Below, in pieces: positions 44,198 through 52,822 of a stretch of DNA of 64,000 nt (position 1 is its first letter; every line of letters begins with the position of its first letter). Location of the stretch: positions 1,530,786 through 1,594,785 of the forward strand of contig OY780938.1 in NCBI GenBank assembly GCA_963676045.1, given 5' to 3'. This DNA comes from Methanogranum sp963676045 (GTDB taxonomy: Archaea; Thermoplasmatota; Thermoplasmata; Methanomassiliicoccales; Methanomethylophilaceae). The translations under genes were made by a program, and so were the position numbers. The notes below the pieces were generated by a model that saw only the letters and a program-made list of their open reading frames with translations, was not told the origin of the DNA and did not search any database.

Positions 44198-45802
44198 ATG
44201 GTATTACCAAGGGACGAGATACTGGCGAAGTACGATCCACGTGTGTTCAAGAACAGGAAGGACCACATGATAGTCGTGGACAACAACGATAAAAACATTC
44301 AGATAACAGCGAACTCCAGGGCGATACCTGGAATAATGACCCATAGGGGGTGCTGCTATGCAGGATGCAAGGGTGTGGTGCTCGGCCCTCTGAAGGATTC
44401 ATTGGTCATCACGCACGGTCCGATAGGATGTGGTTTCTATTCATGGGGCACGAGACGCAATAAAGCAAGCGATCCCAATGGTGTCTGGATGCAATATTGT
44501 TTTTCCACAGATATGCAGGAGCCGGACATAGTGTTCGGAGGTGACAAGAAACTAAGGAAGGCCATAGATGAGGCCTTGGCGACGTTCAAGGTCAAGCCGA
44601 AGGCAATAATGATCTGCTCTACATGCCCCATAGGTCTGATCGGCGATGACATACACGCCGTCGCCGCCAAGGTAGAGGCGGATTACGGTATACCTTGCAT
44701 GGCATTCAGTTGCGAAGGCTACAAAGGGGTCTCGCAGTCGGGAGGCCACCACATAGCGAACAATACGCTCATGAGACGCGTGATAGGTTCTAACATAGAG
44801 GCGCCCCATGCATCGAAGTATTCGGTCAATCTGCTGGGCGAGTATAACATAGGCGGTGACGGATGGGAAGTCGAACGCATATTGCAACGCTGCGGGATAG
44901 AGATAGTCTCGATATTCACAGGTGACGGTAGCTTCGAGAAGATACAGATGGCCCACACGGCAACCCTTAACCTCGTGCAGTGCCACAGGTCCATAAATTA
45001 CATAGCCGAGATGATGAAGACCAAGTATGGTATCGATTGGTTGAAGGTGAATTTCGTAGGCATACAATCGACGATAAGGTCGCTGCATGACATAGCGGAC
45101 TACTTTGGCGATCCGGAGCTGAGTAAGCGCATAGACGAGGTAATCGAGGAAGAGATGGATGATATAGCGGACGACATCGTCTACCTGCGTTCCATTTTAG
45201 AGGGCAAGACGGCAGTCATATATGTCGGCGGGTCAAGGAGTCACCACTACCAGATGCTGATGCAGGACTTTGGTATAAGGTGCATAGCGGCGGGTTACGA
45301 GTTCGCGCATCGTGACGATTACGAAGGTCGCAGTGTCATACCGAAAATAAAAGGTGACGCGGATAACAAGAACATCGAATCCATCGTTGTTGAACCAGAT
45401 CCCAACCAGTACAGGTCCTTCCACACGGAGGAGCGCTATAAGGAGCTGAGGGAGAAGATGGAGCTAGACGATTATGCGGGCATGATTCCAGATATGGCGG
45501 ACGGTAGCCTGGTGGTCGATGATATGAACGAATTTGAGTCAGAGGAGATAATGAGGATCTACAAGCCAGACATATTCTTCTCTGGAATCAAAGACAAATA
45601 TATGATCGAGAAGTCCGGAGTCTATTCCAGGCAACTGCACTCGTACGATTATAGCGGGCCATATGCCGGATTCGCTGGGGCATGCAAGTTCGGACATGAC
45701 CTCGTGATGGGTCTGACGATACCTGCGTGGAAGCTAATAGTGCCTAAGTGGAAGAAGGAATCCGTTCTGGAAGCCACATACGAGATCAAGGGGGTGCAGT
45801 GA
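44198..45802 (+). CDS. nifD: Nitrogenase molybdenum-iron protein alpha chain NifD
   Basis: A 534-residue catalytic alpha subunit. P-cluster ligands are Cys52 (THRGC), Cys78 (HGPIGCG) and Cys143 (STCPIGLIGDD). The FeMo-cofactor ligands Cys262 (NLVQCHRSINY) and His481 (RQLHSYDYSGPYAG) are present, as are the substrate-site Gln180 and His184 (GVSQSGGHH). GGSRSHH and the roughly 50-residue insertion after residue 375 match the Clostridium/methanogen Mo-type alpha chains, not AnfD or VnfD. ATG 44198 follows GGGGGAG; the frame also has a GTG at 44192. It is expected to be functional. Confidence 0.95.
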   Translation: MVLPRDEILAKYDPRVFKNRKDHMIVVDNNDKNIQITANSRAIPGIMTHRGCCYAGCKGVVLGPLKDSLVITHGPIGCGFYSWGTRRNKASDPNGVWMQYCFSTDMQEPDIVFGGDKKLRKAIDEALATFKVKPKAIMICSTCPIGLIGDDIHAVAAKVEADYGIPCMAFSCEGYKGVSQSGGHHIANNTLMRRVIGSNIEAPHASKYSVNLLGEYNIGGDGWEVERILQRCGIEIVSIFTGDGSFEKIQMAHTATLNLVQCHRSINYIAEMMKTKYGIDWLKVNFVGIQSTIRSLHDIADYFGDPELSKRIDEVIEEEMDDIADDIVYLRSILEGKTAVIYVGGSRSHHYQMLMQDFGIRCIAAGYEFAHRDDYEGRSVIPKIKGDADNKNIESIVVEPDPNQYRSFHTEERYKELREKMELDDYAGMIPDMADGSLVVDDMNEFESEEIMRIYKPDIFFSGIKDKYMIEKSGVYSRQLHSYDYSGPYAGFAGACKFGHDLVMGLTIPAWKLIVPKWKKESVLEATYEIKGVQ

Positions 45803-47169
45803 TGCTAGATCTAACGCCTGTTGAGATAGTGGAGAGGGAGGCACTCAGGATCAACCCCTGTAAGACATGCCAGCCAGTGGGTGCTGTGTATGCTGCATTG
45901 GGAGTTCATGGCTGCATGCCGTACAGTCATGGTTCACAGGGATGCATATCATACCACAGGTCAGTGCTATCTAGGCATTTCAAGGAACCCGCGATATCTG
46001 TGTCAAGCTCATTTACAGAGGGCGCATCGGTCTTCGGTGGGGGCAGCAATCTTAAGACAGGTGTAAAGAATGCTTTTGAGATCTACAAGCCAGAGATAAT
46101 AGCGATACACACAACATGCCTCAGCGAGACCATAGGGGATGACATACGGTCCATAGTTCAGGAGATCGAGATCCCAGAAGGCAAGTATATTGTGCATGCC
46201 AACACCCCCAGTTATGTTGGTTCGCATGTCAGCGGATACTACAACATGATGTGCGGCTTCATCAACTACTTGTCAGTGTCGACTAACATCCCAAATGATA
46301 AGGTCGCCATATTTCCAGGTTGGATGAATCCAGGGGACCTTGTGGAGATCAAGAGGCTGTCAGATGCATGCGGCCTGAGATACATAATGTTCCCGGACCA
46401 GAGCGATGTGATGGACGCCCCGCTGCTTGGAAGTTACGAGATGTATCCATCCGGAGGCACCAAGATATCGGACATAAAGGACCTTGGCAATTGTAGATGC
46501 GTGCTAGGGCTCGGCAATATGATCTCTTCGGAACCTTGTTTTGCTCTTGAGCGCAAGTGTAAGGTCCCCCACAGAATAATTCCGTACCCTATAGGGGTGG
46601 AGAATACCGATGAGCTTGTGATGCATTTGGTAAGGCTATCAGGCATAGGTAATGTGCCCGGTAGTTTGGAGAAGGAGCGCGGACAGCTCATCGATATGAT
46701 GATCGATTCACATATCCATTATTCGCAGAAGAAGGTCGCGATATACGGGGATCCCGACACGGTGCTCGGTGTTATGAGATTCACTTTGGAACTAGGCATG
46801 GTACCCAAGTATGTCATGACGGGTACATTCGGGGACAAATTCGATGCAGAGGCGAAAAGGATCCTCAACATGTACGGTGTGAAGGATTGCAAGGTGAAGA
46901 GCAGCGCGGACCTCTTCGAGCTACACCAGTGGATCAAGAATGAACCTGTGGACCTGATGATAGGTACCACGTATGGTAAGCAGATCGCCAAGGCGGAGAA
47001 TATACCGTTAGTGCGTATCGGTTTTCCAGTCCTTGACCGCTATGTGCATTCATATATGCCGATCGTCGGGTACAGAGGATGCATACGTATGCTGGAGATG
47101 ATCACCAATGCGTTGTTGGACGAACGCGACCGCGAATGCGAGGACAAGGATCTAGAGATCGTAATGTAA
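45802..47169 (+). CDS. nifK: Nitrogenase molybdenum-iron protein beta chain NifK
   Basis: A 455-residue beta subunit, short like that of Clostridium pasteurianum. P-cluster ligands are Cys23 (PCKTCQPVGA), Cys48 (HGSQGCISYHR) and Cys106 (HTTCLSETIGDD). SSSFTEGASVFGGG and GYRGCIRMLEMI are further family blocks. The start overlaps the nifD stop (TGATG). No anfG/vnfG delta subunit is found between nifD and nifK, supporting a Mo enzyme. Confidence 0.95.
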   Translation: MLDLTPVEIVEREALRINPCKTCQPVGAVYAALGVHGCMPYSHGSQGCISYHRSVLSRHFKEPAISVSSSFTEGASVFGGGSNLKTGVKNAFEIYKPEIIAIHTTCLSETIGDDIRSIVQEIEIPEGKYIVHANTPSYVGSHVSGYYNMMCGFINYLSVSTNIPNDKVAIFPGWMNPGDLVEIKRLSDACGLRYIMFPDQSDVMDAPLLGSYEMYPSGGTKISDIKDLGNCRCVLGLGNMISSEPCFALERKCKVPHRIIPYPIGVENTDELVMHLVRLSGIGNVPGSLEKERGQLIDMMIDSHIHYSQKKVAIYGDPDTVLGVMRFTLELGMVPKYVMTGTFGDKFDAEAKRILNMYGVKDCKVKSSADLFELHQWIKNEPVDLMIGTTYGKQIAKAENIPLVRIGFPVLDRYVHSYMPIVGYRGCIRMLEMITNALLDERDRECEDKDLEIVM

Positions 47170-47224
47170 TCCATTGTTTTTCTAAACCTATTATCTAAAC
47201 TTTTTAAGATATATGAGGTATAAA

Positions 47225-48574
47225 ATGAATACAGAACCCGATGCGATCCTGGAGGAGCGCAAGGCATCCATACGCCATGGTCAAGAAAGCGGTATAAGAT
47301 GCGAGGCAGATAGCGTATCAGGTGCGGTAAGTCAGCGTGCCTGTGTGTATTGTGGTGCGCGTGTCGTTCTCAACCCCATAACAGATGCTTTCCACATAGT
47401 GCATGGCCCTATTGGCTGTGCGAGCTACACATGGGACATAAGGGGCAGCCTTACGAGTGGGAGTGACGAGTATCGCAATAGCTATTCTACGGACATGACG
47501 GAAAAAGATGTGATATTCGGTGGTTCTAGGAAGCTCTCAGCTGCAATAGACGAGGTTGTTGAGAAACACAGGCCGTCGTTGATATTCGTTTACGCCACAT
47601 GCATAGCAGGCGTCATCGGCGATGATATAGGCTCCGTTTGTAGGGAGGCGGCAGCAAGGTATCCGAATGTGCGCATAATCCCGGTGCAGTCACCTGGTTT
47701 CTCTGGCAACAAGTCGCATGGTTACAGGCTGGCCTGCGAGGCCTTGATGGAGCTGATAAGGCCGTACGGAGGCCAGTCCAAGGTAAGGGGGGTAAATTTC
47801 CTCGGTGATTACAATCTTGCTGGGGAGGCTTGGATAGTTAAGGGTTACCTCGAGTCCATAGGCATATCGGTCATATCCACATTCACCGGGGATTCATCCC
47901 ATAGGGACCTCATAAGGGCGCCCACGGCGCAGATGAACATAGTTCAATGCGCGGGTTCGATGACGTACCTTGCGAAGTGCATGGAGAACGAGTTCGGAAT
48001 ACCGTATATCAAGATAAGCTTCTTCGGTGTGGAGGACACATCGGCATCGCTTCTCCGCATAAGCGAGGCCGTTGGGACGGAGGAGAGCATGCGCCTCGTC
48101 AAGGAACTGATATCCAGGGAGGAGGCGAGAGTGAGGCCTGTGATCGACAGTTACAAAGCCCGCCTAAGAGGCAAGAGGGCCGCGATATATGTGGGAGGCG
48201 GATTCAAGGCAATATCGTTGATAAGGCAGTTCAACGCTCTTGGGATGAAGACCGTAATGGTAGGTACACAGACGGGCACGCCCGAGGAGTACGAGATAAT
48301 AAGACAGATCGCCGACAGCGACACAGTCATTCTAGATGATGCCAATCCAGCGGAATTGGAGTCCTTCATGAAAGAGAAGGATGTTGATATACTGGTCGGT
48401 GGGGTGAAGGAGCGTCCGCTCGCATACAAACTGGGCATAGCTTTCTGCGACCACAACCACGAGAGGAGGCACGCTCTGGCAGGATACGAAGGCGTTTTGA
48501 ACTTCGTGAGAGAGATAGATTCGTCGATAAATAGTCCGATATGGGAGTATGTGGGGGGCCGTGGTTCACGATGA
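47225..48574 (+). CDS. nifE: FeMo-cofactor scaffold protein NifE
   Basis: A 449-residue NifD paralogue forming the NifEN scaffold on which the NifB product matures to FeMo-cofactor. RACVYCGARVVLNPI, HGPIGCASYTWD, YATCIAGVIGDDI and NIVQCAGSMTYLAK are the equivalent cysteine blocks; the cofactor histidine of NifD is not conserved, as expected (CDHNHERRHALAGYEG). ATG 47225 follows GAGGT; ATG 47213 is an alternative. A 55-base gap after nifK contains CTTTTTAAGATATA, which could be an internal promoter. Confidence 0.92.
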   Translation: MNTEPDAILEERKASIRHGQESGIRCEADSVSGAVSQRACVYCGARVVLNPITDAFHIVHGPIGCASYTWDIRGSLTSGSDEYRNSYSTDMTEKDVIFGGSRKLSAAIDEVVEKHRPSLIFVYATCIAGVIGDDIGSVCREAAARYPNVRIIPVQSPGFSGNKSHGYRLACEALMELIRPYGGQSKVRGVNFLGDYNLAGEAWIVKGYLESIGISVISTFTGDSSHRDLIRAPTAQMNIVQCAGSMTYLAKCMENEFGIPYIKISFFGVEDTSASLLRISEAVGTEESMRLVKELISREEARVRPVIDSYKARLRGKRAAIYVGGGFKAISLIRQFNALGMKTVMVGTQTGTPEEYEIIRQIADSDTVILDDANPAELESFMKEKDVDILVGGVKERPLAYKLGIAFCDHNHERRHALAGYEGVLNFVREIDSSINSPIWEYVGGRGSR

Positions 48575-50391
48575 CGAAGAATCTTGTGAGCCTGAATGTC
48601 AACCCGTGCAAGATGTGCATGCCGATGGGAAGCGCCACCGCAATGTACGGCATACGCGGGTGCATGACCATACTGCATGGTTCCCAGGGATGTAGCACTT
48701 ACATAAGGCGCCACATGGCGACGCATTACAACGAGCCCATAGACATCGCTTCGTCCTCGTTGACAGAGCACGGCACAGTGATGGGAGGGGAGAAGAACCT
48801 CAAAAAAGGTCTCGACAACATGATAAGCCTCTACGATCCAGAGGTCATAGGCGTGGCCACGACCTGCTTGGCGGAGACCATAGGTGAGGATGTGCCAAGG
48901 ATACTCGGAGAATACAAGAGGGAGCATCCAGGGAGCAAGGTCGAGCTCATACCCATATCATCCGCAGGCTATTCAGGCACACAGTTCGAGGGATATTTTA
49001 AGGCATTGCGCTCTGTGGTGGAGAACACGCAGAGGGACAACCGTCCGAACGGCATGGTGAACGTGGTCGTAGGTCCGATGTCGCCGGCAGACGTCCGCTG
49101 GCTCAAGAAGCTTCTTAGCGGTTCTGGTCTAAGTTTCATATTACTCCCGGACATATCTGACAATCTGGACGGCGGCCATGAGAAGAGCTATTCTAGATTG
49201 CCGACAAAGGGGACGTCGATAGGCGATATCGGGCGCATGTGCGGGTCCAGGGTTACGATTGAGATATCGTCGTTCGTTCCAGACAAGATCTCCCCAGCGG
49301 TTTTCCTTAGGGATATGTACGGGGTTCCTTTCATACATCTCAACATGCCCGTAGGCCTGCGTGATAACGATGCCTTGATAGAGGCCATAGAATCGGTGGG
49401 CGGGAAGATAGATCCAGCAGTGAAAGAGGAACGTTCGAGGTACCTAGATGCAATGGTCGATTCCCATAAGCATAATTCCAGGGGTCGCGCAGCAGTGTTT
49501 GGAGAGCCTGACTTTGTATATTCCGTCACCAGGATGATGGTGGAGAACGGGATAAATCCTACGGTTGTCGCCACAGGATCCTGCTCGCAGAGATTCAAGG
49601 ATGCAATGACCCAGGAATTGAAAGGGAAGGTCTCGGGTTGCATAGTGATGGATGACGCTGACTTCGACGAGATCGAGGCGAAGGTCCTCGATAAAGGAGT
49701 GAATATAATGGTCGGGAGCTCCGACGCAAGGCGTATCGAGGACAGGGATGGGATACCGCTCATACGCTGCGCATTTCCTATACACGACCATACAGGAGGC
49801 CAGAGGATCAGGATGTGCGGGTACGAGGGCAGCTTGACGTTCATGGACAGTATAACGAATAAGCTGGTGGACGGGCTGGAGACCACATTCCGGGAGGATC
49901 TTAAGGGAAGGTACTACGGAGTCTCTCTAGTGAAATTCGAAAATGACACCTCATCCGAATGTATCGAGCCGAATGTTCCAGATGATGGCGATATACCAGA
50001 CGCGGGGCCTTTGTCAGACAGCGGGGGCACGCTCTTGATAGCCGTTTCATCGAAGAGCGGTATCCTGGTGGATCAGCATTTCGGACAGAGTGATGATTTT
50101 TACATATACGAGCACAGCACTTCGAAAGGGACCAGGTTCAGGGAGCATCGCAGCGTATCGAGGTCTTCGGACGGGTCGGTGTGTTGCGGGGGACCAGGTT
50201 CACGCATTGGCGGTGATGGGCAGAACAAGATAGAGAAGATAATCGGCGTGATAGGCGATTGCAATATCGTCATATCGATGCGCATAGGTGAGGCCCCCCA
50301 GATAAGGCTCAGGGAGATTGGGATATCGAGCGTCATGATCACCGGAAGGATAGAGGAAGCAGTAGATAGAGCGGTTAATGAAAGGATATGA
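48571..50391 (+). CDS. nifN: NifN-NifX fusion protein
   Basis: A 606-residue protein. Residues 1 to about 455 are NifN/NifK-like (NPCKMCMPMGSATAMYG, LHGSQGCSTYIRR, SSSLTEHGTVMGG, ATTCLAETIGED). An acidic linker follows, and residues from about 495 form a NifX/NifB-C-terminal domain: LLIAVSSKSGILVDQHFGQS and later RIGEAPQIRLREIGI. NifX carries FeMo-cofactor precursor between NifB, NifEN and NifDK, so the fusion joins scaffold and carrier. ATG 48571 overlaps the nifE stop. Confidence 0.9.
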   Translation: MTKNLVSLNVNPCKMCMPMGSATAMYGIRGCMTILHGSQGCSTYIRRHMATHYNEPIDIASSSLTEHGTVMGGEKNLKKGLDNMISLYDPEVIGVATTCLAETIGEDVPRILGEYKREHPGSKVELIPISSAGYSGTQFEGYFKALRSVVENTQRDNRPNGMVNVVVGPMSPADVRWLKKLLSGSGLSFILLPDISDNLDGGHEKSYSRLPTKGTSIGDIGRMCGSRVTIEISSFVPDKISPAVFLRDMYGVPFIHLNMPVGLRDNDALIEAIESVGGKIDPAVKEERSRYLDAMVDSHKHNSRGRAAVFGEPDFVYSVTRMMVENGINPTVVATGSCSQRFKDAMTQELKGKVSGCIVMDDADFDEIEAKVLDKGVNIMVGSSDARRIEDRDGIPLIRCAFPIHDHTGGQRIRMCGYEGSLTFMDSITNKLVDGLETTFREDLKGRYYGVSLVKFENDTSSECIEPNVPDDGDIPDAGPLSDSGGTLLIAVSSKSGILVDQHFGQSDDFYIYEHSTSKGTRFREHRSVSRSSDGSVCCGGPGSRIGGDGQNKIEKIIGVIGDCNIVISMRIGEAPQIRLREIGISSVMITGRIEEAVDRAVNERI

Positions 50392-50404
50392 ACGGAGTGA
50401 TAAG

Positions 50405-50713
50405 ATGATACAACCAAAATACCATGTTTTCGTATGTACGAGTTGCAGACCGAACGGAGTTCAGAAGGGGTTATGTGCCAGCAAGGGGTCGCCGCAGTTG
50501 ATCCAGAGGTTCATAGAGGAGATAGAGGAACGCGGATTGGAAACCGATGTTCTAGTGACAAACGCAGGATGCCTTAGCATATGCGACAAGGGTCCGATAG
50601 TGGTCGTATACCCTGAGGGTACATGGTATGGGAACGTGACAGAGGATGATGTTGGTAGGATCGTGGAGAGCCATTTCGAGAATGGGATCTCTGTGAAAGA
50701 ATTGATTATCTGA
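50405..50713 (+). CDS. Thioredoxin-like [2Fe-2S] ferredoxin
   Basis: A 102-residue ferredoxin of the Clostridium pasteurianum/Shethna type. Cluster cysteines are in VFVCTSCRPNGVQKGLC and GCLSICDKGP, with VVVYPEGTWYGNVTEDDV as the typical following strand. The C. pasteurianum homologue binds the MoFe protein, and the position here after nifN supports a role as partner or protector of nitrogenase. ATG 50405 follows GGAGTGATAAG. Confidence 0.88.
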   Translation: MIQPKYHVFVCTSCRPNGVQKGLCASKGSPQLIQRFIEEIEERGLETDVLVTNAGCLSICDKGPIVVVYPEGTWYGNVTEDDVGRIVESHFENGISVKELII

Positions 50714-50721
50714 GTGATAGC

Positions 50722-51663
50722 ATGGTCAACAGGAATTCCATGGATGCTCAGGATGTGGCTGATATACTGAGCATAGCCAAGAACACAGTGTATGAGCTGG
50801 TAAAGCGCGGGGAATTGAATTCTTATATGGTAGGGCGCAAGATACGCTTTACCTCCGATGATGTGGAGGAGTACATCAAGAGATCTAAGAAGATACAGGA
50901 GGCCGACAAGGATCCAGAGAACCCTCAGATCGAATACGAGGAGTCCATATCGCAAGTTCCCGGATTCATAATATCTGGTCAGGACATAATGTTAGATGTC
51001 CTCTCGTCCTGGATAGACCAGCAGGGCGGTGGTTTGTGCTTCAGGTCATACCTAGGTAGTTATGATAGTCTAGTCAATCTCTACAAGGGGAAGGTCAGCG
51101 TGGCCACCTCCCACCTATGGGACGGGGACACCGGTGAGTACAATCTGCCTTATGTGAAGAGGTTGCTGCCAGGGATTCCTGCGACACTGGTCCATCTCAC
51201 CTGCAGGACGCAGGGATTCTTTGTGAAGAAGGGGAATCCTCTCGATATAAGAGGATGGGAGGACCTCATCAGGGACGATATAACCATCATTAACAGGGAG
51301 AAGGGAGCCGGGTCCAGGGTGCTCCTGGATGAGCATCTTCGTCTAATGGGGTGTTCTAGCAAGGACATAAGCGGATATAATCGCGAATCGCGGTCGCATC
51401 TTACTGTTGCGACCACCGTTGCAAGAGGAGGGGCAGATCTTGCTGTCGGGGACATGAAGATGATAAAGCAGGTGTCGGGAATCGATTTCATACCGCTTCA
51501 GAAGGAAAAGTACGACTTGGTCATCAAAAGCGGGGACATGGACCTCAAGCAGGTTGAGATAATGCTCCAGATAATAAGGTCTAAGGAATTCCGCCAGGAA
51601 TTCTCCAATATGGATGGGTACGATACCAAGGATATGGGCAAGGTGGTCGGAGAAATTATTTGA
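50722..51663 (+). CDS. HTH regulator with periplasmic-binding-protein-like domain
   Basis: A 313-residue protein. Residues 5-55 are an excisionase-type helix-turn-helix (DAQDVADILSIAKNTVYELV, GRKIRFTSDDVEEYI). From about residue 80 is a PBP-like domain of the molybdate/tungstate-binding kind: GSYDSLVNLYKGKVSVATSHL, GFFVKKGNPLDIRGWEDL, INREKGAGSRVLLDEHL and VARGGADLAVGDMK. It lies between the nif and mod genes and is likely an oxyanion sensor controlling one or both; direct evidence is lacking. GTGAT precedes the ATG. Confidence 0.82.
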   Translation: MVNRNSMDAQDVADILSIAKNTVYELVKRGELNSYMVGRKIRFTSDDVEEYIKRSKKIQEADKDPENPQIEYEESISQVPGFIISGQDIMLDVLSSWIDQQGGGLCFRSYLGSYDSLVNLYKGKVSVATSHLWDGDTGEYNLPYVKRLLPGIPATLVHLTCRTQGFFVKKGNPLDIRGWEDLIRDDITIINREKGAGSRVLLDEHLRLMGCSSKDISGYNRESRSHLTVATTVARGGADLAVGDMKMIKQVSGIDFIPLQKEKYDLVIKSGDMDLKQVEIMLQIIRSKEFRQEFSNMDGYDTKDMGKVVGEII

Positions 51664-51708
51664 CTTCTTCATCATCTAACATCATCTTTGGTTTATTTTC
51701 ATTTTTAA

Positions 51709-51792
51709 TATTAGACATTTATCTAATTATACATTTTATAATTGTACACTTTAATAATAGTACTGCATAATACTATTTATATGTCTAATAAA
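51709..51792. promoter_or_regulatory. modA upstream region with two copies of the nif/mod motif
   Basis: TATTAGACATTTATCTAAT (51709-51727, containing the dyad TTAGA-N6-TCTAA) and ATGTCTAATAAA (51781-51792, reverse of TTTATTAGACAT) face each other about 55 bases apart. A TATA-like ATTTATATG overlaps the second copy. The rest of the 221-base gap is AT-rich with no gene; an AAGGAGTG ribosome binding site precedes ATG 51885. Confidence 0.5.
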
Positions 51793-51884
51793 TATAATTT
51801 TTTGACTGAATGTAACGTGATAAGCATCCCGTTCTGAGCATGATGAAACGTGACATTCAACAAAAATGTAAGGAGTGAATTACT

Positions 51885-52772
51885 ATGGAAAAGAAAAAGA
51901 TCATTGCAATTGTCGCGGTCCTCGTTATAGTGGTCGCGGCCGTAGGCATCGGAGCTTATGTTTCCACCAAGGACAAGTATGATAGCACAGAGGTAAAGCT
52001 GTTCGTTGCCGCCAGCATGACAGATACAATGAACGAGCTGATGTCCACCTATATCTCGGAAACGGGCGAGAATGTCACATTCTCGGCCTCATACGGTTCA
52101 TCGGGTACGTTGGTCACCAACCTTTACAATATGCCGAACGACGCTGACCTGCTCCTTACTGCAAGTCTGGGTACGATGAAGACTGCAGATTCTAATGGAG
52201 ACATACAGGAATACGTATACTATCTCACTAACAAACTTGTGATAATATGCTTAGCAGAAAATGCCGAGAAATTCGAGGCAGCATTCGCCGAGGAAGGATT
52301 CGCGGCATTCGCGGATAGCAGCATATTCTCTTCAGACGACGTCATAGCATTCGGCGGTGCAGGGGTTCCAGCCGGTAATTATGCCCGTACGGGGCTATCT
52401 AACACCTATGTCGATGGGACCGCTCTGTTCACAGGCGATGTCACAACCACAACAGGGTATTCGGATCTGATAATACCGGATATAAACAACTGTTCTGATG
52501 TCAGGGCGGTCCTTGCAGCTGTTGATACAGGTGCCGCGGTCGTTGGAGTGGTATATGCCACAGATGCAGCAATATCCGACGAGGAGGTCACCATACTATA
52601 TACGGCAACCACAGCTGAGATCGGGCAAGTAATCTATTGCCTGGGTCTTGTAGAGAATACGAACAGTGGTGCTGAATCCGAAGCTGCTGAGAAGTTCTAT
52701 GAGTGGCTTCAAAATAGCGATACAGCAAAGGAAATACTTGTGAAGTATGGTTGGACCATATATCAGAGCTAA
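51885..52772 (+). CDS. modA: Molybdate ABC transporter substrate-binding protein ModA
   Basis: A 295-residue lipoprotein-less binding protein anchored by an N-terminal helix (KKIIAIVAVLVIVVAAVGIGAY, split after 20). The oxyanion site includes VKLFVAASMTDTMNEL and FSASYGSSGTLVTNL, and GAGVPAGNYARTGL is the third conserved ModA block. It captures molybdate or tungstate outside the cell. It leads modABC behind the nif genes, supplying Mo for FeMo-co. A hairpin separates it from modB. Confidence 0.93.
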   Translation: MEKKKIIAIVAVLVIVVAAVGIGAYVSTKDKYDSTEVKLFVAASMTDTMNELMSTYISETGENVTFSASYGSSGTLVTNLYNMPNDADLLLTASLGTMKTADSNGDIQEYVYYLTNKLVIICLAENAEKFEAAFAEEGFAAFADSSIFSSDDVIAFGGAGVPAGNYARTGLSNTYVDGTALFTGDVTTTTGYSDLIIPDINNCSDVRAVLAAVDTGAAVVGVVYATDAAISDEEVTILYTATTAEIGQVIYCLGLVENTNSGAESEAAEKFYEWLQNSDTAKEILVKYGWTIYQS

Positions 52773-52781
52773 TGACCAAGA

Positions 52782-52802
52782 AGGGCGCACTATGTGCGCC
52801 CT
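52782..52802 (+). terminator. Intercistronic hairpin between modA and modB
   Basis: AGGGCGCAC-TAT-GTGCGCCCT is a perfect 9-bp stem with a 3-base loop, 9 bases after the modA stop and followed by GATATTTA. It may partly terminate transcription or protect the modA message, giving more ModA than ModBC. Confidence 0.65.
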
Positions 52803-52822
52803 GATATTTACCACGGTGTAAC

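Noticed and set aside
40856..47169. Fe-only or vanadium nitrogenase
   Set aside because: The AnfO-like gene suggested it, but no anfG/vnfG lies between nifD and nifK, and NifD has GGSRSHH and the clostridial-type insertion of Mo enzymes.
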